Assembly (NCBI GenBank): GCA_965646165.1
Contig: CBFFYP010000038.1
Span: forward strand, 1 to 40,603
Source of the DNA: MGBC114844 sp910585855
GTDB lineage: Bacteria; Bacillota; Clostridia; Lachnospirales; Lachnospiraceae
Direction of reading: 5' to 3'
Length of the DNA stretch: 40,603 nucleotides
Made by a program: the position numbers and the translations under genes. Shown here piece after piece: positions 1 through 8,063 of the stretch. Each line of letters starts with the position of its first letter. The stretch's first letter is position 1. The notes beneath the pieces were generated by a model. The model was not told the DNA's origin and did no database searches. It worked only from the letters and a program-made list of their open reading frames with translations.

Positions 1-79
1 AACAAACCACCTCTTGCGTCCGGTGAACAGTGAAAGAAAATCCTTTCCAGCAGCATCCTACATCCAAAAGCCTAATTAA
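1..79 (-). repeat. Partial copy of the large hairpin repeat element (left-end part, reverse orientation)
   Basis: The window opens inside a dispersed repeat. Read on the minus strand, this stretch starts with TTTAATTAGGCTTTTGGA, continues with TAGGATGCTGCT and reaches CACCGGACGCAAGAGG. These match in the same order the left end of the complete element at 5417-6241. Only the terminal segment is inside the window, so the hairpin arms cannot be examined. Confidence 0.8.
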
Positions 80-97
80 AGGAGATAAATTTAATTG

Positions 98-126
98 TTT
101 CGAAATGAGAAATAATGTGATATAAT
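98..126 (+). promoter_or_regulatory. Probable promoter of ychF
   Basis: An extended -10 box TGaTATAAT ends at 126. The -35 region 17 bases upstream (TTTCGA, 98-103) is poor, which is usual for promoters with an extended -10. The ychF start codon lies about 150 bases downstream, leaving a long A-rich leader in which I see no riboswitch. Confidence 0.5.
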
Positions 127-277
127 AGAAAATCGTATGAAACAATAAAGAAAAATGGATAAAAGGAGTTGAAAAATTAAAACAAAATCTAATTTAAAAA
201 CGGTACAATAGGTGATAAAAAAATATAGAGAAAGGGAGAAAATCTTAAAAAGGTTATCTAAATAGGGATAGAAAAAG

Positions 278-1378
278 ATGAAATTGGGAATTGTTGGATT
301 ACCAAACGTTGGAAAGAGCACATTGTTTAATTTATTAACAAAAGCAGGAGCAGAGTCGGCAAATTATCCGTTTTGTACGATTGATCCAAATATTGGAATT
401 GTTACAGTACCAGATGAACGGCTGAAAAAATTGGGAGAAATTTATCATTCTAAAAAAGTAACTCCTGCAGTTATTGAATTTGTAGATATTGCTGGATTAG
501 TAAAAGGTGCTTCAAAAGGAGAAGGATTAGGAAATCAGTTTTTAAGCAATATTCGGGAAGTAGATGCGATTGTTCATGTTGTACGGTGTTTTGAGGATTC
601 TAATGTAGTACATGTAGATGGAAGTGTAGATCCTCTTCGGGATATTGAAACGATTAATTTGGAGTTGATTTTTTCAGATCTGGAAATTTTGGAACGGCGA
701 ATGGCAAAAACAGCGAAATCTGCTAAAATGGACAAGACGATTGCAAAAGAATATGAACTTTTAAGACGAATAAAAGAGCATCTAGAAGCAGGAAAGTTGG
801 CACTTACTTTTGAAACAGAGGATGAGGAGGAACAGCTATGGTTTTCTTCTTATAATTTATTGACAAATAAGCCAGTTATTTTTGCAGCAAATGTGGCAGA
901 AGATGAATTGACAGAGGAAGGAAACGGCAATAAGGGAGTAAAAGCTGTAAAGGAATTTGCTGCAGCAAATCAGAGTGAGGTATTTGTAATCTGTGCGCAA
1001 ATAGAACAGGAAATTGCAGAATTAGAAGAAGAGGAAAAATTAATGTTTCTAGAGGATTTGGGATTAAAAGAATCTGGACTAGAGAAGTTAATTAAAGCAA
1101 GTTATCATCTGCTTGGGCTTATTAGCTATCTTACAGCGGGAGAAGATGAAACAAGAGCATGGACAATTCCGGTTGGAACAAAAGCACCAAAGGCAGCGGG
1201 AAAAATTCATACCGATTTTGAACGAGGTTTTATTAAAGCAGAAGTTGTGAATTATCAGGACTTATTGGATTGTAAAGGTTCTTTAGCAGCAGCAAGAGAA
1301 AAGGGAATGGTTCGAATGGAAGGAAAGGATTATATTGTACAGGACGGGGATGTTATTTTATTCCGCTTTAACGTATAA
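278..1378 (+). CDS. ychF: Redox-regulated ATPase YchF (OLA1/Obg-like family)
   Basis: YchF is a universally conserved P-loop NTPase that binds ribosomes and prefers ATP to GTP; it is linked to translation and oxidative stress. The 366-residue length is typical. The P-loop GLPNVGKS is at residues 7-14, the switch region has FVDIAGLVKGASKGEG, and the C-terminal third (about 280-363) is the TGS domain ending in DYIVQDGDVILFRFNV. The ATG start gives the canonical N-terminus MKLGIVGLPNVGKST, and a modest AGGG precedes it. The gene stands alone, downstream of its own promoter and convergent with the HD-domain gene. Confidence 0.97.
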   Translation: MKLGIVGLPNVGKSTLFNLLTKAGAESANYPFCTIDPNIGIVTVPDERLKKLGEIYHSKKVTPAVIEFVDIAGLVKGASKGEGLGNQFLSNIREVDAIVHVVRCFEDSNVVHVDGSVDPLRDIETINLELIFSDLEILERRMAKTAKSAKMDKTIAKEYELLRRIKEHLEAGKLALTFETEDEEEQLWFSSYNLLTNKPVIFAANVAEDELTEEGNGNKGVKAVKEFAAANQSEVFVICAQIEQEIAELEEEEKLMFLEDLGLKESGLEKLIKASYHLLGLISYLTAGEDETRAWTIPVGTKAPKAAGKIHTDFERGFIKAEVVNYQDLLDCKGSLAAAREKGMVRMEGKDYIVQDGDVILFRFNV

Positions 1379-1536
1379 TAAAAAAGATATAAATTTTTTA
1401 AATAGAACATCAGAAGAAACCAACGAATGTCGTAAGGATCAATACCCTGCTGCTTTGCAGCGTTGCAAAATTGATGCTCCGTTGCTTGCAGCGGGGATAT
1501 TGACTTGAGCAGACTGCTTTTATTTTCAATTATTTT
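1379..1536. other. Convergent intergenic region rich in short inverted repeats
   Basis: Between the convergent ychF and HD-domain genes there are several overlapping palindromes: GCTGC-ttt-GCAGC near 1452-1464, ATCAAT/ATTGAT bracketing it, and an imperfect pairing of CAATACCCTGCTG with CAGCGGGGATATTG. No classical T-tract follows, so this may be a compact repetitive palindrome that also stops transcription from both sides. Confidence 0.4.
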
Positions 1537-3390
1537 TTAATTCTGTTTTTTCATGTTATTTTCCTGATATAACTGTCGGTAAGCATCCTGCCGTCCTGCA
1601 ATCAGGGCATCTTGAATCTGTTTAGCAACTTTTTTATCTCGAAGTCTGGTGGTTAAAAGAGGTGAAAATTGCCGTCTTTCTAAAGCAATTACATCTTCTA
1701 CTGCCTGCTCAAAGGTTTTTTCGACTCCTGTATAGAGCTGAGTTGTATAAGTAACATTATCGATCCAGTCTATTAGTGCGATAATATCTACCATTTGCCG
1801 ATAGGAACATTCTAGTCGTTTATAGGAGTTGGGATATCCCTGTGAGCCATCATACCAAGAATGATGTCCATGAGAAATTGCGGCATAATGAAGAGTTGAA
1901 GCTCTGGTTTCTAAACAAGATTTTCCGATTAAAGTGTGCAGATGTGCCATTTCATATTCATCTTCAAACCATTGTCTTGCAGTTTGTGAATATAGATGAA
2001 TAAAATTAATTTTTCCTACATCATGTAAAAGACCCGATTCCATGGCATAATGCAGCAAAGTAGTCTGCTTTTCTTTTGGATCTTTGATTTTTTGTATCCA
2101 TTCCATATCATCAAAAAAAGTAGATTCTTCTTCAAAAATAATTTTGCAAAATACTGCTGCTGCTGTTCCTACTGCTCGAGAGTGGATATAAATTTCTGGT
2201 GCAAAGCGAATCTGCAGCTTCTGAACGAAATATTTATAAGAAATACTGTGTTCTGTTTCTAAAAAAGTATAAGATAACTGCCTTAAATAAAAGAAAAGTA
2301 ATTCATTTTCTGCTGTTTCTGGAAACACTTCCATATAGTTTAAAATTTTTTGATAAAGCCCTTCAATATATTCGGTTCTCTCAGGAATCCGTTCAGGGTA
2401 CTGTGTTAAATATTGACAGTAAAAGGCAGGCAAAGAGATAATACCATACATCGTTTCAGGAGAAAAATCAGCAAGATTTGCCCGATTCATTAACGTTTCC
2501 ATTTTTGTAAGCAGTCCGTCTACATTGTCTAGACCACAGTAGTATTCAATCGCATAGTAGGAAAATTGGGAATGAATCGGAAATTGTTTATGTTTGTTTG
2601 CCGCTTCTTGAAGCTGTCTTTGATAGACAATATAGACAGATTCCATAATATCCGCTACATCCTGAGAGGTCATAGTATTTTCTCTGTTATGGGAGATACT
2701 GGCTGCCATTTGCTGATGACTCATATAGATATATCGATCCCATGGAAGAGAGGGTTCTTTTTTTTGATATTCTTTATCCTGCAAAATTTGTTGAGATTGT
2801 TTCACCAGATGAATTTTTTCACTGGCGGATTGAAATTGTCCTAAAGACATATTTGCCCGAGAGCGAAGAATATAGCCCCTTGTTTCGGTATCGTCAATTT
2901 CATCATAGTATTTCAGATAGGCAGCCGCTTCTGTAAAGTACAGCCTCATCTGAGAATAGTATCGATTGGTTTCGGACAGTTCCAATCCTACTAATTTTTT
3001 ACATAGATAGTGGCAGCCCATTCCCTGCCAGTATAGTTCTCGAATCATAGCATTTCGGTTTTTGGTTAGTCTGGCAAAACTTAATAATGCTTTATGAATT
3101 TGACAGAACAGACCAATATCAAGTTCTTCTTTGCTGTTTAATAGTTTTTCAGCAAATTCCTCCAATTCCTTTAGTTCCTCTTGGCTGGCATCAAAGATAT
3201 GATCCAAAAGCGGAAACAGTTTTTCCCGCAGCAGTTCCATATTGCGCTTTACAATTTGTTCAATTTGCTGTTGATTTTTTTGCAGTTCTTTTAGATAGAT
3301 TTCAAAGGTTTGTTTTTTTTGCTTTCTATATATAGTCAGTGCAGAGATTTTTCTTAAATTGGCAATATATTCTTCTTGATAGGGATGCAT
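1537..3390 (-). CDS. Large helical protein with C-terminal diverged HD-GYP-like domain
   Basis: The 617-residue protein has a long, charged, probably all-helical N-terminal part (1-390, weakly TPR-like, no membrane segments). Its C-terminal metal-dependent phosphohydrolase domain carries His403, the HDVGKI motif at 456-461, a further His near 485, HH at 509-510 and DWID at 541-544. The family box HHExxDGxGYP reads HHSWYDGSQGYP here: the Glu is Ser and there is one extra residue before GYP. Metal ligands appear kept, so catalysis is possible, but cyclic-di-GMP activity is unproven. The gene starts 33 bases after the hybrid kinase gene with AAAGGGTG as ribosome binding site, so the two form an operon and probably one signalling pathway. 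Confidence 0.8.
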   Translation of the reverse strand: MHPYQEEYIANLRKISALTIYRKQKKQTFEIYLKELQKNQQQIEQIVKRNMELLREKLFPLLDHIFDASQEELKELEEFAEKLLNSKEELDIGLFCQIHKALLSFARLTKNRNAMIRELYWQGMGCHYLCKKLVGLELSETNRYYSQMRLYFTEAAAYLKYYDEIDDTETRGYILRSRANMSLGQFQSASEKIHLVKQSQQILQDKEYQKKEPSLPWDRYIYMSHQQMAASISHNRENTMTSQDVADIMESVYIVYQRQLQEAANKHKQFPIHSQFSYYAIEYYCGLDNVDGLLTKMETLMNRANLADFSPETMYGIISLPAFYCQYLTQYPERIPERTEYIEGLYQKILNYMEVFPETAENELLFFYLRQLSYTFLETEHSISYKYFVQKLQIRFAPEIYIHSRAVGTAAAVFCKIIFEEESTFFDDMEWIQKIKDPKEKQTTLLHYAMESGLLHDVGKINFIHLYSQTARQWFEDEYEMAHLHTLIGKSCLETRASTLHYAAISHGHHSWYDGSQGYPNSYKRLECSYRQMVDIIALIDWIDNVTYTTQLYTGVEKTFEQAVEDVIALERRQFSPLLTTRLRDKKVAKQIQDALIAGRQDAYRQLYQENNMKKQN

Positions 3391-3423
3391 GGCTTTTCAC
3401 CCTTTCTTTTTTGCTTTTCTAAT

Positions 3424-5319
3424 CTATTTTAGCCGATTTCGTAGAATTTCCTGAAGACGTTCTGGATCGATTGGTTTCGAACAATGTTCATTCATACCGG
3501 CTTCTCTTGACAAGCGGATATCTTCTACAAAGGCGTTAGCCGTCATTGCAACGATCCAGACAGTTTGTGCATCGGAACGGGGAAGTTGACGAATACGGCG
3601 GGTTGCTTCATATCCGTTCATAATCGGCATCTGAATATCCATAAAAATTAAATCAAAATATCCCTCTGGAGAGGCTTCAAATTTTTCTACTGCATGAACA
3701 CCGTTGTCAGCGACTTCTACTTTTACACCAGTAATAGATAACATTTCTACAACAATTTCTTGGTTGAGTTCCATATCTTCTACTAAAAGAATATGATAAC
3801 TGCTGTAGTCTATGGATTGGTCTGCGGAATCTTCTTTTTCATCTTGTGTCCGATAAATCAGAGCAGAGAGTGTTTCTAAAAGCCGGCTTTTAAAGAGAGG
3901 ACAAGGAACAAAGGCATTAATTCCGGCTCGAGTAGCACGATACTCTATTTGTGCCCAGTCTGCTTCTGATACAAGTAAAATCGGAAAATTTGTACCAGCT
4001 AACTGCCGGACATGAGATGCCAGCTCTAAAACCGGCATATCTTCTAATTTTTGCCCCAGCAGCATAGCACATGGCATATGGTTTTCATATTGCCGCTCAG
4101 TCAGCCAAGTGACGGCATTTAGTCCCGTTTTAATATGAACTGGAATCAGTCCGCCTTCTTTTAAATAAGTGATGATTTGATTTGTTCGGCTGTCTTGGCT
4201 TTCTACTAAAAGAACAGTCTGTTCCAACGGCAGCTTTTGTTCTTTATGAGGTTCGGCAGAAACAGAAATCGGGATATGGACAGAGAAACAGCTTCCTACT
4301 CCTTCTTGGCTGGTTACGGTTATTTGACCACCCATACGATCCACTAAATTTTTTACAATAGACATCCCTAAACCTGTTCCTTCGATTTTATTGGTAATAT
4401 TGTTATTGACCCTTTCAAAAGGCAGGAAAATTCGTTTCAAAAACGTTTCACTCATGCCGATACCATTGTCTTTACATAAAAAATCAAACCAGATTATAGG
4501 CTGCTTGGATTCTTTCTCAAGGTGCTGTTCAAAGCATACGTAAATATTGCCGTTATCTAAGGTATATTTTACAGCGTTTCCTATAATATTTACTAAAATC
4601 TGCCGCAGACGCAGCGGATCACCAAGCAGATTTTCTTCGTAGATTTGCCCGATTTCTATTTGGAGATTATGATTTTTTTGAGCTGCCTGCGGACGTACAA
4701 TAACAGTAATATCATGAATTAGGTCTGCCAGAGAAAATGCTTCCTCATTTAAAGACAAACGACCACTGTCGATTCGTGACATATCCAGTACATCATTTAC
4801 TAGACTCATAAGATGAGTGGAGGTTGTTTTTATTTTAAGAAGACAGTCCTGTACACGTGACTTTTCATCAATATGGGAAAGACCTATTGTTGTCATGCCC
4901 ATAATAGCATTCATAGGAGTGCGGATATCATGGGACATATTGGATAAAAAGCTGCTTTTTGCCTGATTGACTTCTTGTGCTTCTTTTAAAGCATCTTTTA
5001 GTTCGGTATTGGCACGTTCTAGTTCTTCTAACTGGGACGGCAAATGATGAATAGTATCTAAAATCCATAACTCGTGTCTTTCATCAAAGGAGATTCGGGT
5101 AATATGCAGATTTTTTGTAATCTGTTCTGGATTGGCAGAGTATAATTCTTCTTGGGTAAGACCTGTTATCGTACAGGCTTCTCTGTTTGTAAACAGAATA
5201 TAGGGTTTCTGATTTTGATTTTGTTCTATAACAAGATAGCCTTTTTTTTCTTTTTGATTGCTGCTTTCTATACTTTCCATTTTTAGACTCCGATTTGTAT
5301 TTCTGATATAATATGACAT
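3424..5319 (-). CDS. Cytosolic hybrid sensor histidine kinase with pseudo-receiver and receiver
   Basis: The 631-residue protein has no transmembrane segment. Residues about 25-95 resemble a short PAS-like sensor, followed by a coiled coil. HisKA has the phosphoacceptor His130 in SHDIRTPMNAI. The HATPase_c domain has DNGIGM (about 284-289) and GTGLGMSI (about 314-321). Residues 367-485 have the size of a receiver, but the expected Asp position reads MLLGQKLEDM, so it is probably a pseudo-receiver. Residues 508-631 are an intact receiver with VEDME, phosphoacceptor Asp561 in FMDIQMP and a SKPID lysine. It is the first gene of the operon with the HD-GYP-like protein, its likely output. The input signal is unknown. 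Confidence 0.93.
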   Translation of the reverse strand: MSYYIRNTNRSLKMESIESSNQKEKKGYLVIEQNQNQKPYILFTNREACTITGLTQEELYSANPEQITKNLHITRISFDERHELWILDTIHHLPSQLEELERANTELKDALKEAQEVNQAKSSFLSNMSHDIRTPMNAIMGMTTIGLSHIDEKSRVQDCLLKIKTTSTHLMSLVNDVLDMSRIDSGRLSLNEEAFSLADLIHDITVIVRPQAAQKNHNLQIEIGQIYEENLLGDPLRLRQILVNIIGNAVKYTLDNGNIYVCFEQHLEKESKQPIIWFDFLCKDNGIGMSETFLKRIFLPFERVNNNITNKIEGTGLGMSIVKNLVDRMGGQITVTSQEGVGSCFSVHIPISVSAEPHKEQKLPLEQTVLLVESQDSRTNQIITYLKEGGLIPVHIKTGLNAVTWLTERQYENHMPCAMLLGQKLEDMPVLELASHVRQLAGTNFPILLVSEADWAQIEYRATRAGINAFVPCPLFKSRLLETLSALIYRTQDEKEDSADQSIDYSSYHILLVEDMELNQEIVVEMLSITGVKVEVADNGVHAVEKFEASPEGYFDLIFMDIQMPIMNGYEATRRIRQLPRSDAQTVWIVAMTANAFVEDIRLSREAGMNEHCSKPIDPERLQEILRNRLK

Positions 5320-5368
5320 AAAAATTTTTTATTATTGGGAAAAAATTTATATCTGTAGTATTTATTAT

Positions 5369-5397
5369 ATTATATCATAGCTAAAATAAAGATTCTA
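5369..5397 (-). promoter_or_regulatory. Probable promoter of the hybrid kinase operon
   Basis: On the minus strand an extended -10, TGaTATAAT, lies at 5377-5369, about 50 bases before the kinase start. The -35 position (TAGAAT) is weak. Confidence 0.45.
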
Positions 5398-5405
5398 CTA
5401 TTTTT

Positions 5406-5416
5406 ATAGGATTCTT
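5406..5416 (+). repeat. Candidate target-site duplication, left copy
   Basis: ATAGGATTCTT directly precedes the left end of the hairpin element. It recurs with one mismatch as ATAGAATTCTT at 6242-6252, directly after the right end. Confidence 0.5.
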
Positions 5417-5471
5417 TTATCAGGCTTTTGGAGATAGGATGCTGCAGGGGGTGCTTTTGCTTTCACCGGAC

Positions 5472-5795
5472 GCAAGAGGCGGTCTGCTCCTTTTCTTTGC
5501 TTGCTCCGCTCCGAACGGTAAGAAAGTCTAGGGCTTCTGTATCTAGACACATCCAACCAGACGAACCAGGGCGCAATTCGCCCTCACCACAGCCGAAACA
5601 CAACGATTGTAAGGAAAGATTTTATCATCCATAAAACATTCGCTTCCCTATTCTCCGGGCTAAACACGCCCCTTTTTTTGCACACCCTGCATGGAAGCAG
5701 GATATGCAAAAAATTCTAGGTATTTCCACAGAAGCCAGACTTTCTAACCGTTCTCCGAAGTCGCTGGCAAAGAAAAGGAGCAGACCGCCTCTTGC
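5472..5795. repeat. Hairpin module A: 29-bp perfect inverted repeat with structured loop
   Basis: Positions 5472-5500 are perfectly complementary to 5767-5795. Inside, CGAACGGTAAGAAAGTCT pairs with AGACTTTCTAACCGTTCT after short mismatches. The loop contains the family motifs GGGCTAAACACGCCCC (about 5668), a T-tract/A-tract hairpin around CCTGC-atggaa-GCAGG (5679-5713), and GGGCGCAATTCGCCC (about 5569). Confidence 0.85.
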
Positions 5796-5886
5796 TGTTG
5801 GTTGGATCACGGCAGAAATTTTAAAAAATTCTTATGAAGTATACAAGTTTGGATGAGATTCTTTTTTGTTTCGGGGTCAAGAAACA

Positions 5887-6215
5887 GCCAGATTCGAAAA
5901 CCATGGACAGTCTGCAGTGACTTTGGAGAAAAGTTAGAAGTTCTTGACTTCTGCTCAAAAATCTAAGATTTTTTTCACATACTGCTTCCATGCAGTGTGT
6001 GAAAAAAAAGGAGCGTGTTTAGCCTGCATCTGTATCGGAACGTGATTGTTTTGTGGCAGGTGGAATCGTTTGGGATGTCCGTTTCGTTTTGGCTGTTATG
6101 CAGGCGAATTGCGCTCCGGTCTGTCCGGTTGGAGGAATGGAAAGGCAGAAGTCTTAGAACTTCTTACTTTTTGGAGAATTGGAACAGCAGGCTGTCCATG
6201 GTTTTCGAATCTGGC
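5887..6215. repeat. Hairpin module B: 29-bp inverted repeat with structured loop
   Basis: Positions 5887-5915 pair with 6187-6215 at 28 of 29 positions; the exception is a G-T wobble. A second stem joins TAGAAGTTCTTGACTTCTG with CAGAAGTCTTAGAACTTCTT. The loop carries a T-tract/A-tract hairpin CACATACTGC-ttccat-GCAGTGTGTG, then GGAGCGTGTTTAGC, the same motif set as module A in opposite orientation. Confidence 0.85.
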
Positions 6216-6241
6216 GTCCTCCCTCCAAAGACTTATTAAAG

Positions 6242-6252
6242 ATAGAATTCTT
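6242..6252 (+). repeat. Candidate target-site duplication, right copy
   Basis: ATAGAATTCTT follows the right inverted repeat directly and matches 5406-5416 at 10 of 11 positions. Confidence 0.5.
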
Positions 6253-6372
6253 ATAATAGATAAAGAATGACAGTTTTTTTGATGAGTTTATTTGGTATCA
6301 AATAGAGGAAAATGGTCATAATTAATGACAATCTCTTCTCTAATAAAACGAAAACTCCTGCAAAACTAACGG

Positions 6373-6401
6373 TTGTCATCGTATATATTTTCTGTTATAA
6401 T
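6373..6401 (+). promoter_or_regulatory. Promoter of lgt
   Basis: TTGTCA (6373-6378), a 17-base spacer and TATAAT (6396-6401) with an upstream TGt extension form a strong sigma-A type promoter, about 85 bases before the lgt start. Confidence 0.75.
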
Positions 6402-6485
6402 CATATGGATATTTATGGATTTATATATGGGGGTTAAAAGAGAAGTGATAATAAAAAGCAGACAAAAAAGAAAAGAGGGATTGGT

Positions 6486-7379
6486 TTGCTCAGTGCATTT
6501 AGTATACGATTTGTTCATCTTGGAATTACAATAGAACATTTGGCAAAAGCATTTTATATAGGAGATTTTCCGATTGCTTATTATGGAGTGATTATATTGA
6601 TTGGTGTGATTGCCGGGTCAAAGGTGGCTTTCTGGGAGGCAAAGAAAACAGGACAAAATGAAGAAATGTATGTAGATTTTGCTTTTTTTGCGGTTTTATT
6701 TGCTCTGATTGGTGCTCGAATTTATTATGTGATTTTTGATTGGGATCGCTATAAGGACAATCTTTTGCAGGTTTTTAATTTTCGTGCAGGAGGACTTGCT
6801 ATCTATGGCGGAATTATTGGTGCAGTGATTACTTTATTGGTATTTGCTAAAAAAAGAAAGGTTTCTCCATGGCTTATGATGGATACGGGAGTATTGGGAC
6901 TGATTACAGGGCAGATTATTGGACGATGGGGAAACTTTGTCAACCGGGAAGCATTTGGCGGATATACAGATGGGCTTTTTGCTATGCAGATACAAAAGTC
7001 AGAAGTTTATCCTTGGGATATTACAGAGGAAATTGCTGAACATATTTTATGGATTGACGGAGTGGAGTATATTCAGGTGCATCCGACTTTTTTATATGAA
7101 TCGCTTTGGAATCTTGGGGTTTTGATTTTTTTATTGGCATTTCGGAGAAAGAAAAAATTTACCGGAGAGGTATTTTGCTGGTATTTAATTGGATATGGTA
7201 TAGGGCGGTTTTGGATTGAAGGGCTTCGTACGGATCAGCTTTTAATTGGAAGTCTTCCGGTTTCACAGTTGCTTTCGGCAGTATTAGTGATTGGAGCAAG
7301 CGGATATTTGATTTGGAAAAGACGGCAGTTAAAACAAAAGGAATGGGAGGATGCTTTTCGTAAAGGAAAAGAAGAATAG
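6486..7379 (+). CDS. lgt: Prolipoprotein diacylglyceryl transferase
   Basis: Lgt transfers diacylglycerol from phosphatidylglycerol to the lipobox cysteine of prolipoproteins in the cytoplasmic membrane. The 297-residue protein has about seven membrane segments and the family signature GRWGNFVNREAFGG. AGGLAIYGGIIGA corresponds to the HGG region, with Tyr in place of His as in many Firmicutes. HPTFLYES and YGIGRFWIEGLRTDQL are also typical. The start is TTG, chosen because AGAGGG lies about 7 bases upstream. Two lipoproteins in this window (18449-19594 and 31475-31975) would be substrates. The GNAT gene follows after 3 bases, so the two are cotranscribed. Confidence 0.96.
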   Translation: MLSAFSIRFVHLGITIEHLAKAFYIGDFPIAYYGVIILIGVIAGSKVAFWEAKKTGQNEEMYVDFAFFAVLFALIGARIYYVIFDWDRYKDNLLQVFNFRAGGLAIYGGIIGAVITLLVFAKKRKVSPWLMMDTGVLGLITGQIIGRWGNFVNREAFGGYTDGLFAMQIQKSEVYPWDITEEIAEHILWIDGVEYIQVHPTFLYESLWNLGVLIFLLAFRRKKKFTGEVFCWYLIGYGIGRFWIEGLRTDQLLIGSLPVSQLLSAVLVIGASGYLIWKRRQLKQKEWEDAFRKGKEE

Positions 7380-7382
7380 ATT

Positions 7383-7910
7383 ATGGAAGAAAAAGAGAAG
7401 TGGCTGTTTCGAAAAGCAAAAGAAACGGATTTGGATAGTATAATGAAAATGGTGGATATGGCAAAGGAGTATTTTCGAGTGCAAAAAATTCCTCAATGGC
7501 AGGACGGTTATCCGAATCGGGAAAGTTTTATATGGGATAGGGAAAAGGGATGTTCTTATGTATTGGAAGAAAATGGAAAAGTAGTGGGAACGATGGCGGT
7601 ATATTTTGACGGGAATATGAATTATAATAAAATTTATAACGGGAAATGGCTTTCAGAGGATCTTCCCTATGCAGCAATTCATCGGGTAGTGGTAGACGCT
7701 AAGCAAAAGGGGAGAGGGCTTGCCGGAAAGATGGTGGAAGAAGTTGTGAAGATGTGTTTGGAAAGAGGGGTTTTTAGTATAAAAAATGATACACATCGAC
7801 TGAATTGTTCTATGCAGGGAATGTTGAAAAAGAATGGTTTTGTTTGCTGTGGTGTGATCTATTTAGAAAATGGTGAGGAGCGGATTGGGTATGAACGGCT
7901 TTTAAAGTAG
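7383..7910 (+). CDS. GNAT family N-acetyltransferase
   Basis: The 175-residue protein has the GNAT fold order: an N-terminal strand (FRKAKETDLDSIMKMVDMA), a central region YVLEENGKVVGTMAVYFDG, the IHRVVVDAKQKGRGLAGKMVE block that contains the acetyl-CoA pyrophosphate loop (QKGRGLAGK), and NCSMQGMLKKNGFVCCG near the C-terminus. The substrate cannot be told from sequence. It begins 3 bases after the lgt stop with no good ribosome binding site, so translation probably depends on lgt. Confidence 0.88.
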   Translation: MEEKEKWLFRKAKETDLDSIMKMVDMAKEYFRVQKIPQWQDGYPNRESFIWDREKGCSYVLEENGKVVGTMAVYFDGNMNYNKIYNGKWLSEDLPYAAIHRVVVDAKQKGRGLAGKMVEEVVKMCLERGVFSIKNDTHRLNCSMQGMLKKNGFVCCGVIYLENGEERIGYERLLK

Positions 7911-7960
7911 ACAGAAAGAGAACCTTCGTTAAAAATATACAAAAAAATGGTATTTTTCTA

Positions 7961-7989
7961 GTTACAAATCGGAAAAGATGTGATATAAT
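7961..7989 (+). promoter_or_regulatory. Promoter of pfp
   Basis: An extended -10, TGaTATAAT, ends at 7989; GTTACA/TTACAA near 7961-7967 is a weak -35. A hairpin (ATACAGCA 8012-8019 with TGCTGTAT 8032-8039) lies in the leader, ending about 10 bases before the AGGAGG ribosome binding site. Confidence 0.6.
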
Positions 7990-8063
7990 AAAAAACAGTT
8001 TACAAAAAGCGATACAGCAGCTTGAATAAAATGCTGTATTATATCATTATTTAGGAGGTACAT

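Larger units (their letters stand above)
5417..6241 (+). mobile_element. Complete two-module hairpin element (MITE-like)
   Basis: A non-coding element of about 825 bp lies between the kinase operon and lgt. Its ends are inverted repeats: CAGGCTTTTGGAGA on the left and CTCCAAAGACTTATTAAAG on the right. It contains two large inverted-repeat modules, 5472-5795 and 5887-6215, separated by a linker with GTTGGTTGGATCACGGCAGAA that recurs at 12968 and, inverted, at about 20120-20140. The ends, the linker and the modules recur at 12900-13384, 19712-20290, 40484-40603 and in remnants. Short open frames inside it are not conserved between copies. Flanking near-identical 11-bp direct repeats suggest insertion. 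No transposase is encoded, so mobility in trans is inference. Confidence 0.75.
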
